A stretch of 64,000 bases of DNA from Paratinospora sagittata (GCA_035771175.1 JAYMFD010003054.1:34740-98739); one strand, 5' to 3'; counted from the stretch's first letter, positions 48,408-63,500 are shown. Made by a program: numbers and translations. The notes: a model not told the origin generated them from the sequence alone.

Positions 48408-51400
48408 TGTTCTTGATGCAAAACAGGTGATGTGTTCCTCTTTGATGTGTTATCTTACCGAGAGCACTTCATATACTTAGAGTTTTAAACAATGGATAGC
48501 CTCTGCAAATCTTAGCACACAAGGGATAAAATGAAGAACTAGCTGAACATCAAGACAGATTGCAATTTTGATTCAATTCGAAGCCTTTTTTTGCAAAGGC
48601 AAGAATCATTACTTTCTTCTCTTGAAAAACTCTTCGAAAAGCTCAATCTAACTTGCAAATATCGTGCGTGTTGAATTTTTGAAAATCAGAAAATGAGTGT
48701 TTTATAAAATTTGAAGTTGAAGGTTAAAGAGCAAGAGTACTAAAAAATGATTTGAATTCAAAACATTGTTCAATCTAAAGTTTTTTGGGCGTGCGAGACA
48801 ATGGGAATCATCTAGGTGTTACTAGAGAATATTTCAATTAAGATAACCTGGCAAAACTGTGAAGGAATAGAAAAATCGAGCAAGCAGAAGTGCCCACATT
48901 TTTCTCGTTAGAAATATAAGATTTTAGTCTAAGACGTGCAAATTGCTGGATAGCCTTATTTTTGAAAAATTAGTATTTTGACACTAAAGAACCATTTCAT
49001 TGACTCAAAACACTTTGGTATAAGATTAAACACTTTTAAATAATTCAAAACTCATTAAAATTATGATTAAAACCTTTCGGAAAAAATTTTTGTAAAAATG
49101 AAATACTATATCAAAAGTGATTTTGAAGACTTTGCAATTTTCAGAGTTTTAGTGCTAAGATTGATCGAGGGGTTACCTTACACACCAGAGATCAAACTAA
49201 TGCATTAGACATGAGATATGTCTTCGTTCTTCGAGCTTGATCATTGTCGAATTCGAAAGCTATTGTTTGATGTGTTCTTGATGCAAAACAGGTGATGTGT
49301 TCCTCTTTGATGTGTTATCTTACCGAGACCACTTCATATACTTAGAGTTTTAAACAATGGATAGCCTCTGCAAATCTTAGCACACAAGGGATAAAATGAA
49401 GAACTAGCTGAACATCAAGACAGATTGCAATTTTGATTCAATTCGAAGCCTTTTTTTGCAAAGGCAAGAATCATTACTTTCTTCTCTTGAAAAACTCTTC
49501 GAAAAGCTCAATCTAACTTGCAAATATCGTGCGTGTTGAATTTTTGAAAATCAGAGAATGAGTGTTTTATAAAATTTGAAGTTGAAGGTTAAAAAGCAAG
49601 AGTACTACAAAATGATTTGAATTCAAAACATTGTTCAATCTAAAGTTTTTTGGGCGTGCGAGACAATGGGAATCTTCTAGGTGTTACTAGAGAATATTTC
49701 AATTAAGATAACCTGGCAAAACTGTGAAGGAATAGAAAAATCGAGCAAGCAGAAGTGCCCACATTTTTCTCGTTAGAAATATAAGATTTTAGTCTAAGAC
49801 GTGCCAATTGCTGGATAGCCTTATTTTTGAGAAATTAATATTTTGACACTAAAGAACCATTTCAATGACTCAAAACACTTTGATATAAGAATAAACACTT
49901 TTAAATAATTCAAAACTCATTAAAATTATGATTAAAACCTTTCGGAAAACATTTTTGTAAAAATGAAATACTATATCGAAAGTGATTTTGAAGACTTTGC
50001 AATTTTCAGAGTTTTAGTGCTAAGATTGATCGAGGGGTTACCTTACACACCAGAGATCAAACTAATGCATTAGACATGAGATATGTCTTCGTTCTTCGAG
50101 CTTGATCATTGTCGAATCCGAAAGCTATTGTTTGATGTGTTCTTGATGAAAAACAGGTGATGTGTTCCTCTTTGATGTGTTATCTTACCGAGAGCACTTC
50201 ATATACTTAGAGTTTTAAACAATGGATAGCCTCTGCAAATCTTAGCACACAAGGGATAAAATGAAGAACTAGCTGAACATCAAGACAGATTGCAATTTTG
50301 ATTCAATTCGAAGCCTGTTTTTGCAAAGGCAAGAATCATTACTTTCTTCTCTTGAAAAACTCTTCGAAAAGCTCAATCTAACTTGCAAATATCGTGCGTG
50401 TTGAATTTTTGAAAATCAGAGAATGAGTGTTTTATAAAATTTGAAGTTGAAGGTTAAAGAGCAAGAGTACTAAAAAATGATTTGAATTCAAAACATTGTT
50501 CAATCTAAAGTTTTTTGGGCGTGCGAGACAATGGGAATCATCTAGGTGTTACTAGAGAATATTTCAATTTAGATAACCTGGCAAAACTGTGAAGGAATAG
50601 AAAAATCGAGCAAGCAGAAGTGCCCACATTTTTCTCGTTAGAAATATAAGATTTTAGTCTAAGACGTGCAAATTGCTGGATAGCCTTATTTTTGAAAAAT
50701 TAGTATTTTGACACTAAAGAACCATTTCATTGACTCAAAACACTTTGGTATAAGATTAAACACTTTTAAATAATTCAAAACTCATTAAAATTATGATTAA
50801 AACCTTTCGGAAAAAATTTTTGTAAAAATGAAATACTATATCAAAAGTGATTTTGAAGACTTTGCAATTTTCAGAGTTTTAGTGCTAAGATTGATCGAGG
50901 GGTTACCTTACACACCAGAGATCAAACTAATGCATTAGACATGAGATATGTCTTCGTTCTTCGAGCTTGATCATTGTCGAATTCGAAAGCTATTGTTTGA
51001 TGTGTTCTTGATGCAAAACAGGTGATGTGTTCCTCTTTGATGTGTTATCTTACCGAGACCACTTCATATACTTAGAGTTTTAAACAATGGATAGCCTCTG
51101 CAAATCTTAGCACACAAGGGATAAAATGAAGAACTAGCTGAACATCAAGACAGATTGCAATTTTGATTCAATTCGAAGCCTGTTTTTGCAAAGGCAAGAA
51201 TCATTACTTTCTTCTCTTGAAAAACTCTTCGAAAAGCTCAATCTAACTTGCAAATATCGTGCGTGTTGAATTTTTAAAAATCAGAGAATGAGTGTTTTAT
51301 AAAATTTGAAGTTGAAGGTTAAAAAGCAAGAGTACTACAAAATGATTTGAATTCAAAACATTGTTCAATCTAAAGTTTTTTGGGCGTGCGAGACAATGGG

Positions 51401-51867
51401 AATCTTCTAGGTGTTACTAGAGAATATTTCAATTAAGATAACCTGGCAAAACTGTGAAGGAATAGAAAAATCGAGCAAGCAGAAGTGCCCACATTTTTCT
51501 CGTTAGAAATATAAGATTTTAGTCTAAGACGTGCCAATTGCTGGATAGCCTTATTTTTGAGAAATTAATATTTTGACACTAAAGAACCATTTCAAGGACT
51601 CAAAACACTTTGATATAAGAATAAACACTTTTAAATAATTCAAAACTCATTAAAATTATGATTAAAACCTTTCGGAAAACATTTTTGTAAAAATGAAATA
51701 CTATATCGAAAGTGATTTTGAAGACTTTGCAATTTTCAGAGTTTTAGTGCTAAGATTGATCGAGGGGTTACCTTACACACCAGAGATCAAACTAATGCAT
51801 TAGACATGAGATATGTCTTCGTTCTTCGAGCTTGATCATTGTCGAATCCGAAAGCTATTGTTTGATG
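48408..51867 (+). repeat. Four-monomer HOR of C-like/P alternation, copy 2 (3460 bp)
   Basis: Monomers start at 48408 (A284), 49273 (P with G274, T403 and T594), 50138 (A12, T433) and 51003 (P with G180, T403 and G594). The C-like units match copy 1, while both P units carry different allele sets. The P in the last place matches the one at 44083 rather than that at 47543. Confidence 0.88.
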
Positions 51868-54800
51868 TGTTCTTGATGCAAAACAGGTGATGTGTTCCTC
51901 TTTGATGTGTTATCTTACCGAGAGCACTTCATATACTTAGAGTTTTAAACAATGGATAGCCTCTGCAAATCTTAGCACACAAGGGATAAAATGAAGAACT
52001 AGCTGAACATCAAGACAGATTGCAATTTTGATTCAATTCGAAGCCTTTTTTTGCAAAGGCAAGAATCATTACTTTCTTCTCTTGAAAAACTCTTCGAAAA
52101 GCTCAATCTAACTTGCAAATATCGTGCGTGTTGAATTTTTGAAAATCAGAAAATGAGTGTTTTATAAAATTTGAAGTTGAAGGTTAAAGAGCAAGAGTAC
52201 TAAAAAATGATTTGAATTCAAAACATTGTTCAATCTAAAGTTTTTTGGGCGTGCGAGACAATGGGAATCATCTAGGTGTTACTAGAGAATATTTCAATTA
52301 AGATAACCTGGCAAAACTGTGAAGGAATAGAAAAATCGAGCAAGCAGAAGTGCCCACATTTTTCTCGTTAGAAATATAAGATTTTAGTCTAAGACGTGCA
52401 AATTGCTGGATAGCCTTATTTTTGAAAAATTAGTATTTTGACACTAAAGAACCATTTCATTGACTCAAAACACTTTGGTATAAGATTAAACACTTTTAAA
52501 TAATTCAAAACTCATTAAAATTATGATTAAAACCTTTCGGAAAAAATTTTTGTAAAAATGAAATACTATATCAAAAGTGATTTTGAAGACTTTGCAATTT
52601 TCAGAGTTTTAGTGCTAAGATTGATCGAGGGGTTACCTTACACACCAGAGATCAAACTAATGCATTAGACATGAGATATGTCTTCGTTCTTCGAGCTTGA
52701 TCATTGTCGAATTCGAAAGCTATTGTTTGATGTGTTCTTGATGCAAAACAGGTGATGTGTTCCTCTTTGATGTGTTATCTTACCGAGACCACTTCATATA
52801 CTTAGAGTTTTAAACAATGGATAGCCTCTGCAAATCTTAGCACACAAGGGATAAAATGAAGAACTAGCTGAACATCAAGACAGATTGCAATTTTGATTCA
52901 ATTCGAAGCCTTTTTTTGCAAAGGCAAGAATCATTACTTTCTTCTCTTGAAAAACTCTTCGAAAAGCTCAATCTAACTTGCAAATATCGTGCGTGTTGAA
53001 TTTTTAAAAATCAGAGAATGAGTGTTTTATAAAATTTGAAGTTGAAGGTTAAAAAGCAAGAGTACTACAAAATGATTTGAATTCAAAACATTGTTCAATC
53101 TAAAGTTTTTTGGGCGTGCGAGACAATGGGAATCATCTAGGTGTTACTAGAGAATATTTCAATTAAGATAACCTGGCAAAACTGTGAAGGAATAGAAAAA
53201 TCGAGCAAGCAGAAGTGCCCACATTTTTCTCGTTAGAAATATAAGATTTTAGTCTAAGACGTGCCAATTGCTGGATAGCCTTATTTTTGAGAAATTAATA
53301 TTTTGACACTAAAGAACCATTTCAATGACTCAAAACACTTTGATATAAGAATAAACACTTTTAAATAATTCAAAACTCATTAAAATTATGATTAAAACCT
53401 TTCGGAAAACATTTTTGTAAAAATGAAATACTATATCGAAAGTGATTTTGAAGACTTTGCAATTTTCAGAGTTTTAGTGCTAAGATTGATCGAGGGGTTA
53501 CCTTACACACCAGAGATCAAACTAATGCATTAGACATGAGATATGTCTTCGTTCTTCGAGCTTGATCATTGTCGAATCCGAAAGCTATTGTTTGATGTGT
53601 TCTTGATGAAAAACAGGTGATGTGTTCCTCTTTGATGTGTTATCTTACCGAGAGCACTTCATATACTTAGAGTTTTAAACAATGGATAGCCTCTGCAAAT
53701 CTTAGCACACAAGGGATAAAATGAAGAACTAGCTGAACATCAAGACAGATTGCAATTTTGATTCAATTCGAAGCCTGTTTTTGCAAAGGCAAGAATCATT
53801 ACTTTCTTCTCTTGAAAAACTCTTCGAAAAGCTCAATCTAACTTGCAAATATCGTGCGTGTTGAATTTTTGAAAATCAGAGAATGAGTGTTTTATAAAAT
53901 TTGAAGTTGAAGGTTAAAGAGCAAGAGTACTAAAAAATGATTTGAATTCAAAACATTGTTCAATCTAAAGTTTTTTGGGCGTGCGAGACAATGGGAATCA
54001 TCTAGGTGTTACTAGAGAATATTTCAATTTAGATAACCTGGCAAAACTGTGAAGGAATAGAAAAATCGAGCAAGCAGAAGTGCCCACATTTTTCTCGTTA
54101 GAAATATAAGATTTTAGTCTAAGACGTGCAAATTGCTGGATAGCCTTATTTTTGAAAAATTAGTATTTTGACACTAAAGAACCATTTCATTGACTCAAAA
54201 CACTTTGGTATAAGATTAAACACTTTTAAATAATTCAAAACTCATTAAAATTATGATTAAAACCTTTCGGAAAAAATTTTTGTAAAAATGAAATACTATA
54301 TCAAAAGTGATTTTGAAGACTTTGCAATTTTCAGAGTTTTAGTGCTAAGATTGATCGAGGGGTTACCTTACACACCAGAGATCAAACTAATGCATTAGAC
54401 ATGAGATATGTCTTCGTTCTTCGAGCTTGATCATTGTCGAATTCGAAAGCTATTGTTTGATGTGTTCTTGATGCAAAACAGGTGATGTGTTCCTCTTTGA
54501 TGTGTTATCTTACCGAGACCACTTCATATACTTAGAGTTTTAAACAATGGATAGCCTCTGCAAATCTTAGCACACAAGGGATAAAATGAAGAACTAGCTG
54601 AACATCAAGACAGATTGCAATTTTGATTCAATTCGAAGCCTTTTTTTGCAAAGGCAAGAATCATTACTTTCTTCTCTTGAAAAACTCTTCGAAAAGCTCA
54701 ATCTAACTTGCAAATATCGTGCGTGTTGAATTTTTAAAAATCAGAGAATGAGTGTTTTATAAAATTTGAAGTTGAAGGTTAAAAAGCAAGAGTACTACAA

Positions 54801-55327
54801 AATGATTTGAATTCAAAACATTGTTCAATCTAAAGTTTTTTGGGCGTGCGAGACAATGGGAATCTTCTAGGTGTTACTAGAGAATATTTCAATTAAGATA
54901 ACCTGGCAAAACTGTGAAGGAATAGAAAAATCGAGCAAGCAGAAGTGCCCACATTTTTCTCGTTAGAAATATAAGATTTTAGTCTAAGACGTGCCAATTG
55001 CTGGATAGCCTTATTTTTGAGAAATTAATATTTTGACACTAAAGAACCATTTCAAGGACTCAAAACACTTTGATATAAGAATAAACACTTTTAAATAATT
55101 CAAAACTCATTAAAATTATGATTAAAACCTTTCGGAAAACATTTTTGTAAAAATGAAATACTATATCGAAAGTGATTTTGAAGACTTTGCAATTTTCAGA
55201 GTTTTAGTGCTAAGATTGATCGAGGGGTTACCTTACACACCAGAGATCAAACTAATGCATTAGACATGAGATATGTCTTCGTTCTTCGAGCTTGATCATT
55301 GTCGAATTCGAAAGCTATTGTTTGATG
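51868..55327 (+). repeat. Four-monomer HOR of C-like/P alternation, copy 3 (3460 bp)
   Basis: Monomers start at 51868 (A284), 52733 (P, T180, A403), 53598 (A12, T433) and 54463 (P, T403, G594, ending T846). The first three match 44948-47542, eight monomers (6920 bp) earlier. The last P unit ends 'gaattcg', breaking the otherwise regular C/T alternation at 846 and marking the end of this region. Confidence 0.88.
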
Positions 55328-57922
55328 TGTTCTTGATGCAAAACAGGTGATGTGTTCCTCTTTGATGTGTTATCTTACCGAGACCACTTCATATACTTAG
55401 AGTTTTAAACAATGGATAGCCTCTGCAAATCTTAGCACACAAGGGATAAAATGAAGAACTAGCTGAACATCAAGACAGATTGCAATTTTGATTCAATTCG
55501 AAGCCTTTTTTTGCAAAGGCAAGAATCATTACTTTCTTCTCTTGAAAAACTCTTCGAAAAGCTCAATCTAACTTGCAAATATCGTGCGTGTTGAATTTTT
55601 AAAAATCAGAGAATGAGTGTTTTATAAAATTTGAAGTTGAAGGTTAAAAAGCAAGAGTACTACAAAATGATTTGAATTCAAAACATTGTTCAATCTAAAG
55701 TTTTTTGGGCGTGCGAGACAATGGGAATCTTCTAGGTGTTACTAGAGAATATTTCAATTAAGATAACCTGGCAAAACTGTGAAGCAATAGAAAAATCGAG
55801 CAAGCAGAAGTGCCCACATTTTTCTCGTTAGAAATATAAGATTTTAGTCTAAGACGTGCCAATTGCTGGATAGCCTTATTTTTGAGAAATTAATATTTTC
55901 ACACTAAAGAACCATTTCAATGACTCAAAACACTTTGATATAAGAATAAACACTTTTAAATAATTCAAAACTCATTAAAATTATGATTAAAACCTTTCGG
56001 AAAACATTTTTGTAAAAATGAAATACTATACCGAAAGTGATTTTGAAGACTTTGCAATTTTCAGAGTTTTAGTGCTAAGATTGATCGAGGGGTTACCTTA
56101 CACACCAGAGATCAAACTAATGCATTAGACATGAGATATGTCTTCGTTCTTCGAGCTTGATCATTGTCGAATCCGAAAGCTATTGTTTGATGTGTTCTTG
56201 ATGCAAAACAGGTGATGTGTTCCTCTTTGATGTGTTATCTTACCGAGAGCACTTCATATACTTAGAGTTTTAAACAATGGATAGCCTCTGCAAATCTTAG
56301 CACACAAGGGATAAAATGAAGAACTAGCTGAACATCAAGACAGATTGCAATTTTGATTCAATTCGAAGCCTTTTTTTGCAAAGGCAAGAATCATTACTTT
56401 CTTCTCTTGAAAAACTCTTCGAAAAGCTCAATCTAACTTGCAAATATCGTGCGTGTTGAATTTTTGAAAATCAGAAAATGAGTGTTTTATAAAATTTGAA
56501 GTTGAAGGTTAAAGAGCAAGACTACTAAAAAATGATTTGAATTCAAAACATTGTTCAATCTAAAGTTTTTTGGGCGTGCGAGACAATGGGAATCATCTAG
56601 GTGTTACTAGTGAATATTTCAATTAAGATAACCTGGCAAAACTGTGAAGGAATAGAAAAATCGAGCAAGCAGAAGTGCCCACATTTTTCTCGTTAGAAAT
56701 ATAAGATTTTAGTCTAAGACGTGCCAATTGCTGGATAGCCTTATTTTTGAGAAATTAATATTTTGACACTAAAGAACCATTTCAATGACTCAAAACACTT
56801 TGATATAAGAATAAACACTTTTAAATAATTCAAAACTCATTAAAATTATGATTAAAACCTTTCGGAAAACATTTTTGTAAAAATGAAATACTATACCGAA
56901 AGTGATTTTGAAGACTTTGCAATTTTGAGAGTTTTAGTGCTAAGATTGATCGAGGGGTTACCTTACACACCAGAGATCAAACTAATGCATTAGACATGAG
57001 ATATGTCTTCGTTCTTCGAGCTTGATCATTGTCGAATCCGAAAGCTATTGTTTGATGTGTTCTTGATGCAAAACAGGTGATGTGTTCCTCTTTGATGTGT
57101 TATCTTACCGAGAGCACTTCATATACTTAGAGTTTTAAACAATGGATAGCCTCTGCAAATCTTAGCACACAAGGGATAAAATGAAGAACTAGCTGAACAT
57201 CAAGAGAGATTGCAATTTTGATTCAATTCGAAGCCTTTTTTTGCAAAGGCAAGAATCATTACTTTCTTCTCTTGAAAAACTCTTCGAAAAGCTCAATCTA
57301 ACTTGCAAATATCGTGCGTGTTGAATTTTTGAAAATCAGAAAATGAGTGTTTTATAAAATTTGAAGTTGAAGGTTAAAGAGCAAGACTACTAAAAAATGA
57401 TTTGAATTCAAAACATTGTTCAATCTAAAGTTTTTTGGGCGTGCGAGACAATGGGAATCATCTAGGTGTTACTAGAGAATATTTCAATTAAGATAACCTG
57501 GCAAAACTGTGAAGGAATAGAAAAATCGAGCAAGCAGAAGTGCCCACATTTTTCTCGTTAGAAATATAAGATTTTAGTCTAAGACGTGCCAATTGCTGGA
57601 TAGCCTTATTTTTGAGAAATTAATATTTTGACACTAAAGAACCATTTCATTGACTCAAAACACTTTGCTATAAGAATAAACACTTTTAAATAATTCAAAA
57701 CTCATTAAAATTATGATTAAAACCTTTCGGAAAAAATTTTTGTAAAAATGAAATACTATATCGAAAGTGATTTTGAAAACTTTGCAATTTTCAGAGTTTT
57801 AGTGCTAAGATTGATCGAGGGGTTACCTTACACACCAGAGATCAAACTAATGCATTAGACATGAGATATGTCTTCGTTCTTCGAGCTTGATCATTGTCGA
57901 ATTCGAAAGCTATTGTTTGATG
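55328..57922 (+). repeat. Irregular junction block of three monomers
   Basis: The unit at 55328 is a second consecutive P monomer, with 'gaagcaat', a C in 'attttcac' and a C in 'ctataccg'. The unit at 56193 has A284 but an A-like right half (C533, A611), with 'gactacta', 'ctagtgaat', 'ctataccg' and 'ttttgagag'. The unit at 57058 shares A284 and 'gactacta', has a G in 'caagagag', C533, T593, C611 ('ttgctata'), AA at 678-679 and 'gaaaacttt'. Shared private alleles in adjacent units point to local monomer copying, and the C-like/P alternation is out of step here. Confidence 0.85.
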
Positions 57923-60517
57923 TGTTCTTGATGCAAAACAGGTGATGTGTTCCTCTTTGATGTGTTATCTTACCGAGACCACTTCATATACTTAGAGTTT
58001 TAAACAATGGATAGCCTCTGCAAATCTTAGCACACAAGGGATAAAATGAAGAACTAGCTGAACATCAAGACAGATTGCAATTTTGATTCAATTCGAAGCC
58101 TGTTTTTGCAAAGGCAAGAATCATTACTTTCTTCTCTTGAAAAACTCTTCGAAAAGCTCAATCTAACTTGCAAATATCGTGCGTGTTGAATTTTTAAAAA
58201 TCAGAGAATGAGTGTTTTATAAAATTTGAAGTTGAAGGTTAAAAAGCAAGAGTACTACAAAATGATTTGAATTCAAAACATTGTTCAATCTAAAGTTTTT
58301 TGGGCGTGCGAGACAATGGGAATCTTCTAGGTGTTACTAGAGAATATTTCAATTAAGATAACCTGGCAAAACTGTGAAGGAATAGAAAAATCGAGCAAGC
58401 AGAAGTGCCCACATTTTTCTCGTTAGAAATATAAGATTTTAGTCTAAGACGTGCCAATTGCTGGATAGCCTTATTTTTGAGAAATTAATATTTTGACACT
58501 AAAGAACCATTTCATTGACTCAAAACACTTAGATATAAGAATAAACACTTTTAAATAATTCAAAACTCATTAAAATTATGATTAAAACCTTTCGGAAAAC
58601 ATTTTTGTAAAAATGAAATACTATATCGAAAGTGATTTTGAAGACTTTGCAATTTTCAGAGTTTTAGTGCTAAGATTGATCGAGGGGTTACCTTACACAC
58701 CAGAGATCAAACTAATGCATTAGACATGAGATATGTCTTCGTTCTTCGAGCTTGATCATTGTCGAATCCGAAAGCTATTGTTTGATGTGTTCTTGATGCA
58801 AAACAGGTGATGTGTTCCTCTTTGATGTGTTATCTTACCGAGAGCACTTCATATACTTAGAGTTTTAAACAATGGATAGCCTCTGCAAATCTTTGCACAC
58901 AAGGGATAAAATGAAGAACTAGCTGAACATCAAGACAGATTGCAATTTTGATTCAATTCGAAGCCTGTTTTTGCAAAGGCAAGAATCATTACTTTCTTCT
59001 CTTGAAAAACTCTTCGAAAAGCTCAATCTAACTTGCAAATATCGTGCGTGTTGAATTTTTGAAAATCAGAGAATGAGTGTTTTATAAAATTTGAAGTTGA
59101 AGGTTAAAGAGCAAGAGTACTAAAAAATGATTTGAATTCAAAACATTGTTCAATCTAAAGTTTTTTGGGCGTGCGAGACAATGGGAATCATCTAGGTGTT
59201 ACTAGAGAATATTTCAATTAAGATAACCTGGCAAAACTGTGAAGGAATAGAAAAATCGAGCAAGCAGAAGTGCCCACATTTTTCTCGTTAGAAATATAAG
59301 ATTTTAGTCTAAGACGTGCCAATTGCTGGATAGCCTTATTTTTGAGAAATTAATATTTTGACACTAAAGAACCATTTCATTGACTCAAAACACTTTGCTA
59401 TAAGAATAAACACTTTTAAATAATTCAAAACTCATTAAAATTATGATTAAAACCTTTCGGAAAAAATTTTTGTAAAAATGAAATACTATATCGAAAGTGA
59501 TTTTGAAAACTTTGCAATTTTCAGAGTTTTAGTGCTAAGATTGATCGAGGGGTTACCTTACACACCAGAGATCAAACTAATGCATTAGACATGAGATATG
59601 TCTTCGTTCTTCGAGCTTGATCATTGTCGAATTCGAAAGCTATTGTTTGATGTGTTCTTGATGCAAAACAGGTGATGTGTTCCTCTTTGATGTGTTATCT
59701 TACCGAGACCACTTCATATACTTAGAGTTTTAAACAATGGATAGCCTCTGCAAATCTTAGCACACAAGGGATAAAATGAAGAACTAGCTGAACATCAAGA
59801 CAGATTGCAATTTTGATTCAATTCGAAGCCTGTTTTTGCAAAGGCAAGAATCATTACTTTCTTCTCTTGAAAAACTCTTCGAAAAGCTCAATCTAACTTG
59901 CAAATATCGTGCGTGTTGAATTTTTAAAAATCAGAGAATGAGTGTTTTATAAAATTTGAAGTTGAAGGTTAAAAAGCAAGAGTACTACAAAATGATTTGA
60001 ATTCAAAACATTGTTCAATCTAAAGTTTTTTGGGCGTGCGAGACAATGGGAAACTTCTAGGTGTTACTAGAGAATATTTCAATTAAGATAACCTGGCAAA
60101 ACTGTGAAGGAATAGAAAAATCGAGCAAGCAGAAGTGCCCACATTTTTCTCGTTAGAAATATAAGATTTTAGTCTAAGACGTGCCAATTGCTGGATAGCC
60201 TTATTTTTGAGAAATTAATATTTTGACACTAAAGAACCATTTCATTGACTCAAAACACTTTGATATAAGAATAAACACTTTTAAATAATTCAAAACTCAT
60301 TAAAATTATGATTAAAACCTTTCGGAAAACATTTTTGTAAAAATGAAATACTATATCGAAAGTGATTTTGAAGACTTTGCAATTTTCAGAGTTTTAGTGC
60401 TAAGATTGATCGAGGGGTTACCTTACACACCAGAGATCAAACTAATGCATTAGACATGAGATATGTCTTCGTTCTTCGAGCTTGATCATTGTCGAATCCG
60501 AAAGCTATTGTTTGATG
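57058..60517 (+). repeat. Two copies of a 1730-bp dimer with C611
   Basis: Units at 57058 and 58788 share C611 ('ttgctataag'), AA at 678-679 and 'gaaaacttt'. Units at 57923 and 59653 are P-type with G180 and T593. Private changes are 'cttagatata' at 57923, 'ctttgcac' at 58788 and 'ggaaacttc' at 59653. The left part of 57058 (A284) differs from that of 58788 (G180, G284), so the dimer copies are identical only in part. Confidence 0.85.
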
Positions 60518-63500
60518 TGTTCTTGATGCAAAACAGGTGATGTGTTCCTCTTTGATGTGTTATCTTACCGAGAGCACTTCATATACTTAGAGTTTTAAAC
60601 AATGGATAGCCTCTGCAAATCTTAGCACACAAGGGATAAAATGAAGAACTAGCTGAACATCAAGACAGATTGCAATTTTGATTCAATTCGAAGCCTGTTT
60701 TTGCAAAGGCAAGAATCATTACTTTCTTCTCTTGAAAAACTCTTCGAAAAGCTCAATCTAACTTGCAAATATCGTGCGTGTTGAATTTTTGAAAATCAGA
60801 GAATGAGTGTTTTATAAAATTTGAAGTTGAAGGTTAAAGAGCAAGAGTACTAAAAAATGATTTGAATTCAAAACATTGTTCAATCTAAAGTTTTTTGGGC
60901 GTGCGAGACAATGGGAATCATCTAGGTGTTACTAGAGAATATTTCAATTTAGATAACCTGGCAAAACTGTGAAGGAATAGAAAAATCGAGCAAGCAGAAG
61001 TGCCCACATTTTTCTCGTTAGAAATATAAGATTTTAGTCTAAGACGTGCAAATTGCTGGATAGCCTTATTTTTGAAAAATTAGTATTTTGACACTAAAGA
61101 ACCATTTCATTGACTCAAAACACTTTGGTATAAGATTAAACACTTTTAAATAATTCAAAACTCATTAAAATTATGATTAAAACCTTTCGGAAAAAATTTT
61201 TGTAAAAATGAAATACTATATCAAAAGTGATTTTGAAGACTTTGCAATTTTCAGAGTTTTAGTGCTAAGATTGATCGAGGGGTTACCTTACACACCAGAG
61301 ATCAAACTAATGCATTAGACATGAGATATGTCTTCGTTCTTCGAGCTTGATCATTGTCGAATTCGAAAGCTATTGTTTGATGTGTTCTTGATGCAAAACA
61401 GGTGATGTGTTCCTCTTTGATGTGTTATCTTACCGAGACCACTTCATATACTTAGAGTTTTAAACAATGGATAGCCTCTGCAAATCTTAGCACACAAGGG
61501 ATAAAATGAAGAACTAGCTGAACATCAAGACAGATTGCAATTTTGATTCAATTCGAAGCCTGTTTTTGCAAAGGCAAGAATCATTACTTTCTTCTCTTGA
61601 AAAACTCTTCGAAAAGCTCAATCTAACTTGCAAATATCGTGCGTGTTGAATTTTTAAAAATCAGAGAATGAGTGTTTTATAAAATTTGAAGTTGAAGGTT
61701 AAAAAGCAAGAGTACTACAAAATGATTTGAATTCAAAACATTGTTCAATCTAAAGTTTTTTGGGCGTGCGAGACAATGGGAATCTTCTAGGTGTTACTAG
61801 AGAATATTTCAATTAAGATAACCTGGCAAAACTGTGAAGGAATAGAAAAATCGAGCAAGGAGAAGTGCCCACATTTTTCTCGTTAGAAATATAAGATTTT
61901 AGTCTAAGACGTGCCAATTGCTGGATAGCCTTATTTTTGAGAAATTAATATTTTGACACTAAAGAACCATTTCAATGACTCAAAACACTTTGATATAAGA
62001 ATAAACACTTTTAAATAATTCAAAACTCATTAAAATTATGATTAAAACCTTTCGGAAAACATTTTTGTAAAAATGAAATACTATATCGAAAGTGATTTTG
62101 AAGACTTTGCAATTTTCAGAGTTTTAGTGCTAAGATTGATCGAGGGGTTACCTTACACACCAGAGATCAAACTAATGCATTAGACATGAGATATGTCTTC
62201 GTTCTTCGAGCTTGATCATTGTCGAATCCGAAAGCTATTGTTTGATGTGTTCTTGATGCAAAACAGGTGATGTGTTCCTCTTTGATGTGTTATCTTACCG
62301 AGACCACTTCATATACTTAGAGTTTTAAACAATGGATAGCCTGTGCAAATCTTAGCACACAAGGGATAAAATGAAGAACTAGCTGAACATCAAGACAGAT
62401 TGCAATTTTGATTCAATTCGAAGCCTTTTTTTGCAAAGGCAAGAATCATTACTTTCTTCTCTTGAAAAACTCTTCGAAAAGCTCAATCTAACTTGCAAAT
62501 ATCGTGCGTGTTGAATTTTTGAAAATCAGAAAATGAGTGTTTTATAAAATTTGAAGTTGAAGGTTAAAGAGCAAGAGTACTAAAAAATGATTTGAATTCA
62601 AAACATTGTTCAATCTAAAGTTTTTTGGGCGTGCGAGACAATGGGAATCATCTAGGTGTTACTAGAGAATATTTCAATTAAGATAACCTGGCAAAACTGT
62701 GAAGGAATAGAAAAATCGAGCAAGCAGAAGTGCCCACATTTTTCTCGTTAGAAATATAAGATTTTAGTCTAAGACGTGCAAATTGCTGGATAGCCTTATT
62801 TTTGAAAAATTAGTATTTTGACACTAAAGAACCATTTCATTGACTCAAAACACTTTGGTATAAGATTAAACACTTTTAAATAATTCAAAACTCATTAAAA
62901 TTATGATTAAAACCTTTCGGAAAAAATTTTTGTAAAAATGAAATACTATATCAAAAGTGATTTTGAAGACTTTGCAATTTTCAGAGTTTTAGTGCTAAGA
63001 TTGATCGAGGGGTTACCTTACACACCAGAGATCAAACTAATGCATTAGACATGAGATATGTCTTCGTTCTTCGAGCTTGATCATTGTCGAATTCGAAAGC
63101 TATTGTTTGATGTGTTCTTGATGCAAAACAGGTGATGTGTTCCTCTTTGATGTGTTATCTTACCGAGACCACTTCATATACTTAGAGTTTTAAACAATGG
63201 ATAGCCTCTGCAAATCTTAGCACACAAGGGATAAAATGAAGAACTAGCTGAACATCAAGACAGATTGCAATTTTGATTCAATTCGAAGCCTGTTTTTGCA
63301 AAGGCAAGAATCATTACTTTCTTCTCTTGAAAAACTCTTCGAAAAGCTCAATCTAACTTGCAAATATCGTGCGTGTTGAATTTTTAAAAATCAGAGAATG
63401 AGTGTTTTATAAAATTTGAAGTTGAAGGTTAAAAAGCAAGAGTACTACAAAATGATTTGAATTCAAAACATTGTTCAATCTAAAGTTTTTTGGGCGTGCG

